From assembly GCF_003545715.1 (NCBI RefSeq), contig NZ_QVNU01000001.1, forward strand, positions 930,001 through 994,000: a DNA stretch of 64,000 nucleotides. The letters run 5' to 3'. The position numbers and the translations under genes are program-made. The DNA is from Taibaiella koreensis. GTDB lineage: Bacteria > Bacteroidota > Bacteroidia > Chitinophagales > Chitinophagaceae. The notes under the pieces were generated by a model. That model ran no database searches. It was given only the letters and a program-made list of their open reading frames with translations, and was not told the origin of the DNA. Below, one piece after another: positions 43,352-53,229 of this stretch (its first letter is position 1; each line of letters starts with the position of its first letter).

Positions 43352-44863
43352 ATGAGCATTATCTCGCCAGCCATCAAAAGCTATATGAAGTTGCGCCTGA
43401 GCGCAATCGATAATTTTGCGCTGAACCCCATCGATACGCAAAAGCAGGTGTTCAACCACCTGGTTGGCTCTGCTCAGTTCACCGAGTACGGCAAGCAATA
43501 TGATTTTGAGCACATGAACTCCATCAGGGAATTCAAGCAACGTGTTCCTGTAAACGACTACGATTCGCTGAAGCCCTATATCCAAAAGATATTGGAGGGA
43601 CAGCAGAATGTGCTCTGGGCCGATCCCATCAACTGGTTTGCCAAAAGCAGCGGTACCACCAGCGACAAAAGCAAGTTCATCCCGGTAAGCAAGGATTCGC
43701 TCGACGATACCCATTTTAAATCCGGTAAGGATGTGCTCTCGCTGTACCTGCGGCAATTTCCCCAAAGCAGCATGATGAACGGCAAATGCCTTACCATAGG
43801 GGGCAGTCACCAGGTAAATCAGCTCAGCGCCGATTCTTTTTACGGCGATCTGTCGGCCGTCATGCTGCAGAATATGCCCTTCATGGGACAGGTAATGCGG
43901 GCCCCCGAACTGTCGGTAGCGCTTATGGACGAATGGGAGGCTAAGCTCGAAGCCATGATATACAGTGTTTTTCATGAAAATATCACCTTTATCGCCGGCG
44001 TGCCTACCTGGACGCTTGTCCTCATTAAACGAATACTGGAAATAGCGGGTGAAAAGGATCTGCATAAGATATGGCCCAACCTGGAGCTTTATATTCATGG
44101 TGGTGTAAGCTTTACCCCTTACCGCAGCCAGTTTGCCGAGCTTATTCCTTCGAAGCAGATGCGGTATATGGAAACCTATAACGCATCCGAAGGTTTTTTT
44201 GCCGCACAGGACAATATCAACGAAGAAGGCATGCTGCTCTTCCTCAATCATGGCATTTTCTTCGAATTCATGCCTATGGAGGAATATGGCAAAGCCGAGC
44301 CCGAAACCCTGAGCCTGCGGGAAGTGGAGACGGGTAAAAATTATGCGCTGATCATTAGTACCAATGGCGGCTTATGGCGCTACCTCGTAGGCGATACCGT
44401 ACAATTCACCTCTACAGAACCCTACCGCATTAAGGTCAGCGGCAGGCTGAAGCACTATATCAATGCCTTTGGCGAAGAAGTGATCGTCGACAACAGCGAT
44501 CATGCCATAGCAGAAGCCAGCCGCATCACCGGCGCTGTGGTCAACGACTATACCGCCGCCCCTGTATACATGAGTGGCAGCGAGAATGGCGCCCATGAAT
44601 GGATCATCGAATTTGAGCACCTGCCTGTGCCCCTGGAAGTTTTTACTGCTGAAATGGATAAGGCGCTGCAGAAGATAAACAGCGACTATGAGGCCAAGCG
44701 GCATAAAGATATTGCTCTACGCATGCCCATCGTGCACCGTATGCCCAAAGGCGGCTTCAACAACTGGCTTAAAAGCAAGGGAAAGCTGGGTGGCCAGCAC
44801 AAAGTGCCACGCCTGAGCAACGAAAGGAAATACCTGGAAGAAATACTCGTATTTAAGCAGTAG
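43352..44863 (+). CDS. GH3 family acyl-adenylate-forming protein
   Basis: A 503-residue cytoplasmic enzyme of the GH3 branch of the ANL (acyl/aryl-adenylating) superfamily. The ATP-binding P-loop-like motif is KSSGTTSDKSKFIPVS (about 98-113), and the later YNASEGFFAAQDN matches the GH3 adenylation motif. Plant GH3 proteins couple hormones to amino acids; bacterial members have no settled substrate. The ATG at 43352 follows a good promoter; earlier in-frame starts lie upstream of or inside it. It is divergent from the giant paralogue 3. Confidence 0.88.
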   Translation: MSIISPAIKSYMKLRLSAIDNFALNPIDTQKQVFNHLVGSAQFTEYGKQYDFEHMNSIREFKQRVPVNDYDSLKPYIQKILEGQQNVLWADPINWFAKSSGTTSDKSKFIPVSKDSLDDTHFKSGKDVLSLYLRQFPQSSMMNGKCLTIGGSHQVNQLSADSFYGDLSAVMLQNMPFMGQVMRAPELSVALMDEWEAKLEAMIYSVFHENITFIAGVPTWTLVLIKRILEIAGEKDLHKIWPNLELYIHGGVSFTPYRSQFAELIPSKQMRYMETYNASEGFFAAQDNINEEGMLLFLNHGIFFEFMPMEEYGKAEPETLSLREVETGKNYALIISTNGGLWRYLVGDTVQFTSTEPYRIKVSGRLKHYINAFGEEVIVDNSDHAIAEASRITGAVVNDYTAAPVYMSGSENGAHEWIIEFEHLPVPLEVFTAEMDKALQKINSDYEAKRHKDIALRMPIVHRMPKGGFNNWLKSKGKLGGQHKVPRLSNERKYLEEILVFKQ

Positions 44864-44937
44864 CTTTTCGGTACCTGTCTCCACGCTCACGACCGCTTTT
44901 ATTTTCAATTGCAGCAGGATACCTGTATATTCAGCCT

Positions 44938-45915
44938 ATGAACGAACCTTCTGTCGACAGGGAAGACATACACCTTGTCAGCCGGCACAGTAACTGGACC
45001 GCACAAAACATACAAGCCACCTTTGAACACAGCGGTATTTATACAGGAAAGGCCGGATGGCGTAAATTTCTGAATTTTTTCCTCATCGGCCTTGGCCTTG
45101 CCTTTGTATTGGCCGGCATCATTTTTTTCTTCGCTTTTAACTGGGCCAGTCTTCATAAGGTCATCAAGCTAGGTCTTGTCGAAACGTTGATTGCAGTATG
45201 TATTGCCGTGGTGGTGTTGAATAAGCGCCTTGACGAAAAAATAAAGAACATTTTGCTGGCCACTGCTTCCATATTGGTGGGCGCACTTTTTGCCGTCTTC
45301 GGCCAGATCTACCAGACCGGGGCCGATGCTTATGATTTGTTTCTGGGCTGGACGCTTGCTATCTTAATTTGGACGCTTGTATCGGGATTTCCTGTGCTGT
45401 GGTTTATTTTTATGTTGCTCTGCAATGCCACCTTATGTTTATATATAGAACAAAGGACGAGCCATGTTGAGGCGATCGAAATGTTGTCTTGGCTTTTTGG
45501 GCTGAATGCATTATTTGCGCTGCTGGTCGAAGCAGTGGCCCTGGGCCGCCCTGTACAGGATAAGACAGGCTGGCTGAGCGGACTGGCGGCCATTGCTGCG
45601 GTATGCTCTATTACGATAGCAGTATGCCTGGGCATTATAGACCGGTCGCCGGGCTTTTCCATTTCACTGCTGCTGGCCATAGCAGGCTTTGCTGCCGGCA
45701 TCTGGTATGGCTTACGCCATCGGAAACTCCTGTACCTCGCACTGATTCCCTTTGCCGTCATCATCATTTTGATCACCGCGATCGTAAGGCCGTTTAACGA
45801 TCCTGTAGGTATCTTTTTCCTGGTAAGCCTGCTGATCATCGGCCTTACCACCTTATTGATTATGCAACTGGTTAAACTAAACAAGCGCTGGCATGAAGAG
45901 AGAACAGAAGATTAA
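44938..45915 (+). CDS. DUF2157 domain-containing membrane protein
   Basis: A 325-residue protein with a soluble N-terminus (about 1-40) and about 9-10 membrane helices from residue 44 onward. The start (DIHLVSRHSNWTAQNIQATF) and the first helix pair fit DUF2157. It is the first gene of a three-gene overlapping operon with a DUF4401 protein (23-bp overlap) and a GDYXXLXY protein. This trio recurs in bacteria, and its function is unknown; a joint membrane complex is plausible. Confidence 0.8.
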   Translation: MNEPSVDREDIHLVSRHSNWTAQNIQATFEHSGIYTGKAGWRKFLNFFLIGLGLAFVLAGIIFFFAFNWASLHKVIKLGLVETLIAVCIAVVVLNKRLDEKIKNILLATASILVGALFAVFGQIYQTGADAYDLFLGWTLAILIWTLVSGFPVLWFIFMLLCNATLCLYIEQRTSHVEAIEMLSWLFGLNALFALLVEAVALGRPVQDKTGWLSGLAAIAAVCSITIAVCLGIIDRSPGFSISLLLAIAGFAAGIWYGLRHRKLLYLALIPFAVIIILITAIVRPFNDPVGIFFLVSLLIIGLTTLLIMQLVKLNKRWHEERTED

Positions 45916-46975
45916 TGGGCTGTTGCAGCAGATCGGCGCTACAGAAGGCGATGGGTTTGCATACGATAAAGAACAGTTGCAACGGGCTATCGGGCAAAGC
46001 GAAAACGCTTACGCCAATATTGTTATCAAGATATTGTCTGGTGCCGGTGGTTTTCTGGCTACTCTTGCGCTCCTGGGCTTCTTTTTCGTAGCGGGCCTCT
46101 ACAAAACCGAACCGGCAATGATCATCTCAGGCATAATTTCTATCGCACTGGCTATTGGCGGCTCGCGCATTGCCAATCATACCTTTTTTGACACCGTTGC
46201 CATTACCCTGTACATCACCGGCTTTGTACTGGCCGGCATTGGGATGGGATCAATGGGTAGCGATAGCAACGTCATTCTCATCTTATTTATGATTGTTTCC
46301 ATAGCCGGCGTCTTGATTTCCGGCGGCTTTATGATGACGTTTGTCTCTGTGCTCCTGTTCAATGGCAGCTTTTTTGCTATTTTTCCAGTCAATCATCTCT
46401 ATGGATATATCGCAGCTGTGCCCATGCTTTTCGTGCTTGCTGCACTCTATTGGCTTACCGCAAATGAACACAGGATACTGGCTGCCGGCAGCTTTTGGAA
46501 TAAATTATACCAATCCCTGCAATCCGGTTTCTTTATTTCTTTCCTGGCCGGATTGATCTGGATGGTGCATCAATATGACTTCGGGTTTGGCCCGATGGGC
46601 TACGGCAGGCTCCTCTCCGTAGCTATAGACATAGGCATCCTGTTGCTCGTTGCCCAGATCATAAAGTCGTTGCAGATCGTCAGTAAAGTAACTATCGTCG
46701 CCATTTATCTGCTGACGATAGTCCTGTTGCTACCGGTATTTAACTTCGCTTACATTCCCGGCGCCTTATTCCTGTTGCTGTTGTCGGTGAGGTATGGCTA
46801 CAAAGTGGAGATAGGATTGAGTATTGCTGCCCTGGCTTATTTTATCATCAAATATTATTACGATCTCCGGCTGTCGCTGCTGTACAAGTCAGGCCTTCTT
46901 TTCTTTCCCGGCCTCTTACTCCTGCTGGTGTGGTATTTTTATAATCGTCAACTAAAGAGAGATGAAAAAATATAG
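45893..46975 (+). CDS. DUF4401 domain-containing membrane protein
   Basis: A 360-residue membrane protein with a short soluble start (about 1-40) and about 10 hydrophobic helices from 47 to the end. Its order in the operon and its pattern (LQRAIGQSENAYANIVIKILSGAGGF leading into helix 1, FFVAG) match DUF4401. It overlaps the DUF2157 gene by 23 bp and the next gene by 14 bp, so the three are probably translationally coupled. Function unknown. Confidence 0.8.
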   Translation: MKREQKINGLLQQIGATEGDGFAYDKEQLQRAIGQSENAYANIVIKILSGAGGFLATLALLGFFFVAGLYKTEPAMIISGIISIALAIGGSRIANHTFFDTVAITLYITGFVLAGIGMGSMGSDSNVILILFMIVSIAGVLISGGFMMTFVSVLLFNGSFFAIFPVNHLYGYIAAVPMLFVLAALYWLTANEHRILAAGSFWNKLYQSLQSGFFISFLAGLIWMVHQYDFGFGPMGYGRLLSVAIDIGILLLVAQIIKSLQIVSKVTIVAIYLLTIVLLLPVFNFAYIPGALFLLLLSVRYGYKVEIGLSIAALAYFIIKYYYDLRLSLLYKSGLLFFPGLLLLLVWYFYNRQLKRDEKI

Positions 46976-47453
46976 ACCGCTGTTGATCCTGTTGAACCTG
47001 CTGCTCATTTTGCTGTTGTTTAACCGGGCTGTTTTTAAAAAAGAGAGAACCCTGACGGCGGGACAACTTGTATTGCTTGAGCTTGCCCCGGTAGATCCGA
47101 GGTCTTTGATGCAGGGCGATTATATGCGGTTAAACTATGCGATCTCCGGGACCGGATACGATCCAGGCATCCCGCCAAGGGGATATTTTGTCGTACAGCT
47201 GGACCAGGATGGCGTGGCCACTAAGGTGAGGATACAGGCGGCAAAAGAACCCTTATCGCCGGGGGAACTACTATTGCACTATAAATTCGCCGGGGACCGG
47301 AGTATTTATATCGGCGCCGAATCCTACTTTTTCGAAGAGGGGCAGGCATCCCGTTTCGCCGAGGCTAAATTCGGCGGTCTGAAAGTAGACAAAAACGGTA
47401 ACAGCATTCTCGTAGGGCTTTATGACGGGCAGCATCATTTGCTGAAACCATGA
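46962..47453 (+). CDS. GDYXXLXY-motif membrane-anchored protein
   Basis: A 163-residue protein with one N-terminal membrane helix (about 5-22) and a periplasmic beta-rich domain. The name-giving motif is GDYMRLNY (about 47-54), preceded by LLELAPVDPRSLMQ. It is the third member of the DUF2157/DUF4401/GDYXXLXY operon. The domain may sit on the outside of the membrane complex formed by its partners; that is inference. Its last 4 bp overlap an open stretch leading to the next gene. Confidence 0.85.
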   Translation: MKKYRPLLILLNLLLILLLFNRAVFKKERTLTAGQLVLLELAPVDPRSLMQGDYMRLNYAISGTGYDPGIPPRGYFVVQLDQDGVATKVRIQAAKEPLSPGELLLHYKFAGDRSIYIGAESYFFEEGQASRFAEAKFGGLKVDKNGNSILVGLYDGQHHLLKP

Positions 47454-47539
47454 ATTTTATAATTTTCTGTTGTGGCTTAAACCTTTACTGCATCCCGGGG
47501 TCTAAGCGGTTCTGTTTTCTTAATCCGGCCAATGTTCGC

Positions 47540-48667
47540 ATGAGATTTACCATCGCCCTGCTGTTTTGCCTGTTTTGCTGCACCTCCTGCCATGTGGGGC
47601 GTTTTTTTATCTATAATTTTGCCGATATTAAGGACTACCGGAAATTTCCATCCCATCCTGTGGCCCGCGACGGCGTGGCATTTCATTTTACCCCGGCCGA
47701 CAATCGCCGGGGCGACTCCTCTGTAGTCCGGCTGCCGAGAGAGATCACCATCAAAGACAAGCCATATAGCTTTGAGCAGTACCTGGAGCGCACCAAGACT
47801 GTGGCCTTCCTGGTAATACGCAACGATAGCCTCTATTACGAAAAGTATTTTCATAAGTACAATCAGAACAGCATTGTGCCGTCCTTCTCCGCGGCCAAGT
47901 CTTTCGTGTCGGCGCTGGTAGGCATCGCCATAGGCGAAGGCTATATCAAAGGTGTAGATCAGCCCATCACCGATTATTTCCCCGAACTCGATAAAGCACA
48001 GTTTGGAAAAATTACCATCGAAAACCTGCTGGACATGCAATCGGGGATCGCTTTCAATGAAAGCTATTTCAATCCCTTTGGGGATGTAGCCAAATATTAT
48101 TACGGCACCAACCTGAAAAAATACGTTTCCCATATCAAGGTTAAAGAGCCCCCGGGACAGCATTTTGAATATACCAGCCTGAATACGCAGCTGCTGGGAA
48201 TGATCGTAAGCCGTGCTACCGGAAAAACGCTGGCCGCCTACCTGCAGGAAAAGATATGGCAGCCGCTGCAGATGGAGTCGGATGCAAGCTGGAGCATCGA
48301 TAGCCGGAAAGGGCAGACCGAAAAGGCCTTCTGCTGCCTCAACGCCATTGCCCGCGACTATGCCAAATTTGGCAGGCTGTACCTCAACGGCGGCAGCTGG
48401 AATGGTCGCCAGGTAGTGCCCGCCGAATGGGTGAGGCGCTCCGTCACTTTTGACCGTCCAAAAAATGGCGGCATCTATTCCTATCAATGGTGGCACAACA
48501 GAGGGAAGGAGGAGCAGCCGCCCGATTTTATGGCTGTGGGCCTGCTGGGGCAATATACTTATGTGCATCCCCAAAGCGGGCTCATTATCGTACGCCTGGG
48601 AAAACAGGAAGGAAAACATACCGATTGGAAAAGAATGTTCCTGGCCATAGCAGAAGCTCAGGGCTAG
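47540..48667 (+). CDS. Beta-lactamase class C-type serine hydrolase lipoprotein
   Basis: A 375-residue exported lipoprotein (lipobox near C17 in CCTSC). It has the penicillin-binding/beta-lactamase fold: the SxxK motif is S117-AAK (PSFSAAKSFVSAL), the second motif is probably YTS in FEYTSLNTQ, and the C-terminal GLLGQYTYVHP region is typical of esterase-like members. Such proteins include esterases, D-aminopeptidases and lactonases as well as beta-lactamases, and the substrate cannot be told. The ATG at 47540 starts the signal peptide; the frame is open further upstream without one. Confidence 0.82.
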   Translation: MRFTIALLFCLFCCTSCHVGRFFIYNFADIKDYRKFPSHPVARDGVAFHFTPADNRRGDSSVVRLPREITIKDKPYSFEQYLERTKTVAFLVIRNDSLYYEKYFHKYNQNSIVPSFSAAKSFVSALVGIAIGEGYIKGVDQPITDYFPELDKAQFGKITIENLLDMQSGIAFNESYFNPFGDVAKYYYGTNLKKYVSHIKVKEPPGQHFEYTSLNTQLLGMIVSRATGKTLAAYLQEKIWQPLQMESDASWSIDSRKGQTEKAFCCLNAIARDYAKFGRLYLNGGSWNGRQVVPAEWVRRSVTFDRPKNGGIYSYQWWHNRGKEEQPPDFMAVGLLGQYTYVHPQSGLIIVRLGKQEGKHTDWKRMFLAIAEAQG

Positions 48668-48724
48668 CCGCCGGCATTGCTGAACAAACAATAATATTAA
48701 GGTTCCGTACTACATTACTATAAA

Positions 48725-51700
48725 ATGAGCTTACCATCCCTCGCGTTAAAAAGACCGGTCTTTGCAGTAGTAGCCAATATCTTTATCCTGATCTTCGGCT
48801 TTATAGCCTTCAAGTTCCTGGGGATACGGGATTACCCTTCTATCGATCCGCCTATTATCAATGTAAGGACCAGCTACGCTGGCGCCAACCCCGATATCAT
48901 TGAGTCGCAGATCACCGAGCCGCTCGAAAAGTCGATCAACGGTATCGCCGGTATCAGCAATATTTCCTCATCAAGCAGCCAGGGCACCAGCAATATTACT
49001 GTCGAGTTCGATCTGGGCGAGGACCTGGAAGCCGCAGCCAATGACGTGCGCGATAAGGTGTCGCAGGCGCTGCGGAACCTGCCGCAGGATATCGATGCGC
49101 CGCCGGTGGTATCTAAAGCGGATGCCAACTCGCAGCCGATCCTTTCCATGACCGTTCAAAGCAATACCCGCAACCAGCTTCAGCTTAGCGACTATGCCGA
49201 GAATGTACTGCAGGAACGCCTGCAAACCATACCAGGTGTGAGCAGCATCCAGATATGGGGACAAAAGCGCTATGCTATGCGGCTTTGGTTCGATCCGATG
49301 AAGATGGCCGCCTATGGCATCACCTTCAGCGATGTGCAGGCGGCCCTTGACAAGCAGAACATCGAGCTGCCCTCGGGTAAGGTAGCCGGTTACCTTACCG
49401 AGCTTTCGGTAAGGACTATCGGGCGGCTGCAGACGGAGGATGATTTCGAAGGCCTCATCATCAAAAATGTGAACGGCAGCGATATCCATGTCAGGGAGAT
49501 AGGAGAGGCGGTGCTGGGGCCTGAGAACGAAGAGACCCAGCTTAAGGAAAGCGGCGTGCCCATGGTTGCCCTGGCGGTGATACCGCAGCCCGGCTCCAAC
49601 TATGTGGCAATAGCCGAAGAGTTTTACAAACGCTTCGAGCAAGTTAAGAAGGACGTGCCGCCGGATATCAAGCTCAATATTGCGCTGGACAATACGCTTA
49701 CCATCAAAAAATCGATCAGTGAGGTGGAGGAGACCATTTTCATCGCTTTTGCGCTGGTGGTCATCATCATCTACCTGTTCTTCCGCGATATCCTCATCTC
49801 GATAAGGCCGCTTATCGATATCCCGGTGAGCCTTATCGGCGCCTTCTTTATCATGTACATCATGGGGTTTACCATCAATATCCTCACCCTGCTGGCTATT
49901 GTACTGGCGACCGGCCTCGTGGTCGACGATGGTATCGTAGTGGCCGAGAATATCTATAAAAAGATGGAAGCCGGTATGGACAAGCACAGGGCGGCACGCG
50001 AGGGGAGCGAGGAGATATACTTTGCGGTAATCGCGACATCGATCACCCTGGCCATTATCTTCCTGCCCATCGTATTCCTCCAGGGCTTTACCGGGCGGCT
50101 GTTCCGCGAATTCGGTATCGTGGTGGCCGGCGCGGTAATCATTTCCTGCTTTGTATCCCTTACCCTTACACCGGTGCTTAATGTCTATCTTTCCCGTAAG
50201 GATACAACCAAAAAATCGAAATTCTATGTGAAGACCGAGCCGTTCTTTTCCGGCCTGGAAAACCGCTACCGGCGTGCGTTGGAATGGATCATGGGACACC
50301 GGTGGATTGCCACTGCAGGTATTGTCGCGTGCCTCGCAGCCATCTACTTTTTCGGATCGGGGCTTAAGAGCGAGCTGGCGCCACTGGAAGACCGTTCCCG
50401 CTTCCGCCTGTCTCTCACAGCGCCCGAAGGAACATCCTATGATGCCATGGACAAATATGTGGACCAGGTAGGGCAATACGTGATCGATTCTGTACCGGAA
50501 AAGGAAATTGTGCTCACCACCACAGCGCCGGGCTTTAGCGGCGCCGGCGCCGTGAACTCGGCCAATGGCAATATCACGCTGTCGTCGCCCGAAGAACGTA
50601 CCCGTTCGCAGGATGATATCGTGCAGCAGCTGAACAAAGGATTTAAGAAGTTTAATTTCGGGCAGACATATGCGATACAGGAGCAGACCATTGCCGTACA
50701 GCGTGGCGGCGGCAGCCGATTGCCGGTAGCTTTTGTGCTGGAGAATATCAATTTTGAAAAGCTGAGTAAGGTACTGCCGCAGTTTATGGATGAAGCCAAT
50801 AAAAGCAAAGTGTTTCAGAATGTCGATGTAGACCTTAAGGTGAACAAGCCCGAGCTGAGGATCATTGTAGACAGGGCCAAGGCCTCGCAGCTGGGCATTT
50901 CTGTAGCCGACGTTTCCCAGGCCTTGCAGATGGCGCTTAGCAACGGCCGCCTTGGATACTTCACCATGAATGGAAAGCAGTACCAGGTGATCGGCCAGGT
51001 AAACCGTTCGGACCGTGACGAGCCGATCAATCTTAAATACTATTATGTGCGGACACCAGGCGGTACGATGATCTCCCTCGACAACGTGATCCGCGTGGAG
51101 GAGAGCATTAGCCCTTCCCAGATCTACCACTATAACCGGTATAAATCTGCTACTGTTTCGGCCAACCCTGCTGCTGGCTACACGCTTGGCGATGGCATTG
51201 CGGAAATGCAGCGGATCTACAGTAACCTGCAGGATAAAAAAGTGATCGATGAATCGTTTACTTCGGCGCTGGCCGGCTCATCGAAGGACTATGCCGAAAG
51301 CTCCTCCAATACGCTGTTTGCTTTCCTGTTGGCGCTTGTGCTCATTTACCTGGTACTGGCTGCACAGTTTGAAAGCTTCGTCGATCCGGTGATCATCATG
51401 CTCACCGTACCGCTGGCGATCGCCGGCGCCGTGTTGTCGCTATGGTTGTTTGGGCAAACCCTGAATATCTTCTCGCAGATCGGGATGATCATGCTGATCG
51501 GCCTGGTGACCAAGAATGGTATCCTCATCGTAGAGTATGCCAACCATATCAGGGATACCGGCGCCTCGAAACGCGAAGCGGTGGTGAATGCCGCCAAAAT
51601 GAGGCTGCGGCCGATCCTGATGACCAGCCTGGCTATGGCCGGCGGCGCCCTGCCCCTGGCAATGTCCCTGGGCGCAGCCAGCACCAGCCGTATTCCCCTG

Positions 51701-51829
51701 GGCATCGTTATCGTCGGCGGCGTTATGTTCTCGCTTTTGCTGTCCCTGTTCGTAGTACCTGTAATGTACACCTTTCTCAGCCGCAGGAAAGTAAAACAGG
51801 TATCGGCCATACAAAAACTGGATGAATAA
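48725..51829 (+). CDS. RND (HAE-1/AcrB type) efflux pump
   Basis: A 1,034-residue inner-membrane proton-driven exporter with the expected twofold layout: helix 1, periplasmic domain, helices 2-6, helix 7, periplasmic domain, helices 8-12. The proton-relay residues are D401-D402 (LVVDDGIVVAEN) and K930 (LVTKNGILIVEYAN). Sequence style fits the multidrug (HAE-1) branch rather than metal exporters. The TolC-type gene overlaps its end by 8 bp, but no membrane-fusion (adaptor) gene lies on either side. Substrates unknown. Confidence 0.92.
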   Translation: MSLPSLALKRPVFAVVANIFILIFGFIAFKFLGIRDYPSIDPPIINVRTSYAGANPDIIESQITEPLEKSINGIAGISNISSSSSQGTSNITVEFDLGEDLEAAANDVRDKVSQALRNLPQDIDAPPVVSKADANSQPILSMTVQSNTRNQLQLSDYAENVLQERLQTIPGVSSIQIWGQKRYAMRLWFDPMKMAAYGITFSDVQAALDKQNIELPSGKVAGYLTELSVRTIGRLQTEDDFEGLIIKNVNGSDIHVREIGEAVLGPENEETQLKESGVPMVALAVIPQPGSNYVAIAEEFYKRFEQVKKDVPPDIKLNIALDNTLTIKKSISEVEETIFIAFALVVIIIYLFFRDILISIRPLIDIPVSLIGAFFIMYIMGFTINILTLLAIVLATGLVVDDGIVVAENIYKKMEAGMDKHRAAREGSEEIYFAVIATSITLAIIFLPIVFLQGFTGRLFREFGIVVAGAVIISCFVSLTLTPVLNVYLSRKDTTKKSKFYVKTEPFFSGLENRYRRALEWIMGHRWIATAGIVACLAAIYFFGSGLKSELAPLEDRSRFRLSLTAPEGTSYDAMDKYVDQVGQYVIDSVPEKEIVLTTTAPGFSGAGAVNSANGNITLSSPEERTRSQDDIVQQLNKGFKKFNFGQTYAIQEQTIAVQRGGGSRLPVAFVLENINFEKLSKVLPQFMDEANKSKVFQNVDVDLKVNKPELRIIVDRAKASQLGISVADVSQALQMALSNGRLGYFTMNGKQYQVIGQVNRSDRDEPINLKYYYVRTPGGTMISLDNVIRVEESISPSQIYHYNRYKSATVSANPAAGYTLGDGIAEMQRIYSNLQDKKVIDESFTSALAGSSKDYAESSSNTLFAFLLALVLIYLVLAAQFESFVDPVIIMLTVPLAIAGAVLSLWLFGQTLNIFSQIGMIMLIGLVTKNGILIVEYANHIRDTGASKREAVVNAAKMRLRPILMTSLAMAGGALPLAMSLGAASTSRIPLGIVIVGGVMFSLLLSLFVVPVMYTFLSRRKVKQVSAIQKLDE

Positions 51830-53192
51830 AATGCCGGATAAAGAAAGAAATTTGCCATCAAGAATGACCCGGATAATGAAATATGCCTTATGGCCCTCGC
51901 TGTTGTTGTCGCTATCGCTCTCTGTGCAGGCGCAGGAGGCGGCATCACAGGATTCCCTGCTTTCCCTTACCGATGCCGTAGCCGCGGCGCTGGATCAGAA
52001 TTTCGATATCCAGATCGCAAAGGTGCAGCTGGACCAGGCCAAAACCAACAATACGATTGGCAATGCCGGTATGCTGCCCTCGCTTAATGCTGTAGGTGGT
52101 ATTAACGGCAATATTACCGATGCCCATGTGGAGCTGGCCACCGGTGATGTCCAGAACCGGAAAGGTGCACGCTCGCAAACGCTGAGCGGCGCAGTACAGC
52201 TGGACTGGATACTGTTCGACGGTCTTCGTATGTTTACCAATAAGCGGCGGCTGGAGGAACTGCAGCAAATAGGCAACACAAGCCTGAAGCAACAGATCCA
52301 GTCTACCGTGTCGCAGGTGATCATCGGCTATGCCGAAGTTGTGCGACAAAAGCAGCAGCTTATGGCTATCGATACGGCCATGTCCCTGGCCAGGGTGCGT
52401 ATGGACCTGGCAAAAAAGAAATTTGAGGTGGGCACTTCGGCCAAAACCGACTACCTGCAGGCGCAGGTAGACTACAATGCCAGCCGGTCGGCTTTGCTTA
52501 CACAGTCGGCACTGCTGCGCCAGGCCAAAGACAGTCTTATGATTATGTTGGGACGTGACCAGTTTATCAATTATGATGTACAGGACAGCCTTCACCTGAA
52601 TAAAGAGCTGGTCTACAGGGACAAAGAACAATGGATGGACCGCAACTTTTCGGTACAGCTGGCACAGCAGCAAAAGCGGCTTTCGGAATACGATCTGAAG
52701 CTGGCCAATGGCGCGCAATACCCGGTGCTTGATCTTTCGGCATCCTACAACTACAACCGTACGCAGAATGGCGCGGGGGTTACCTTATTTAACCGTACCT
52801 ATGGTCCCCAGGGTGGCTTGAACCTTACCTTGCCTTTATTCAACGGCTTCAACCTGCAACGCCAGAAGAAAGTGGCCCGCCAGGAAGTGTTCCGGCAGGA
52901 CTTGATGGTGCAGCGACTCCAGACCAGCCTTGCAGCCCGTTACCGTACGGCCTGGCGTAGCTACGATAACGCCTTGAAGAGCCTTGATCTGGAAAAGGAA
53001 AATATCGGGTATGCGGAAGAAAATGTGATGATCCAGCAAGCGCGTTTTCGCGTGGGGGTGGCCAATACCCTGGAGCTAAGAGAGGCTGAGAACAGCTATG
53101 TAGCAGCTATGGCCCGCCTGGTCGATGCATCGTATACGGTTAAGATCACCGAGACCCGGCTGCTGGAGCTGGAAAACAACCTGGTGAAATAA
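51822..53192 (+). CDS. TolC family outer-membrane efflux protein
   Basis: A 456-residue outer-membrane channel subunit with a signal peptide (ending SVQAQ about residue 38) and the long helical repeats of the TolC/OEP family. Typical features are LTDAVAAALDQNFDIQIAKVQLDQA near the start, and a matching helix in the second half (FRVGVANTLELREAENSYVAA). It overlaps the RND gene by 8 bp (ATGAATAA), implying translational coupling. Later in-frame ATGs at 51831, 51864 and 51876 are possible starts; the last two lie nearer the signal peptide. Confidence 0.9.
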   Translation: MNKMPDKERNLPSRMTRIMKYALWPSLLLSLSLSVQAQEAASQDSLLSLTDAVAAALDQNFDIQIAKVQLDQAKTNNTIGNAGMLPSLNAVGGINGNITDAHVELATGDVQNRKGARSQTLSGAVQLDWILFDGLRMFTNKRRLEELQQIGNTSLKQQIQSTVSQVIIGYAEVVRQKQQLMAIDTAMSLARVRMDLAKKKFEVGTSAKTDYLQAQVDYNASRSALLTQSALLRQAKDSLMIMLGRDQFINYDVQDSLHLNKELVYRDKEQWMDRNFSVQLAQQQKRLSEYDLKLANGAQYPVLDLSASYNYNRTQNGAGVTLFNRTYGPQGGLNLTLPLFNGFNLQRQKKVARQEVFRQDLMVQRLQTSLAARYRTAWRSYDNALKSLDLEKENIGYAEENVMIQQARFRVGVANTLELREAENSYVAAMARLVDASYTVKITETRLLELENNLVK

Positions 53193-53229
53193 CGATGGGG
53201 TACCATTTTTGCCGGATAAGCGCACAATT

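Noticed and set aside
48971-51130. A 719-codon open frame antisense to the RND pump gene
   Set aside because: It lies wholly inside a gene with clear motifs, shows no domain or signal of its own, and its composition is that of a reverse-complement shadow.
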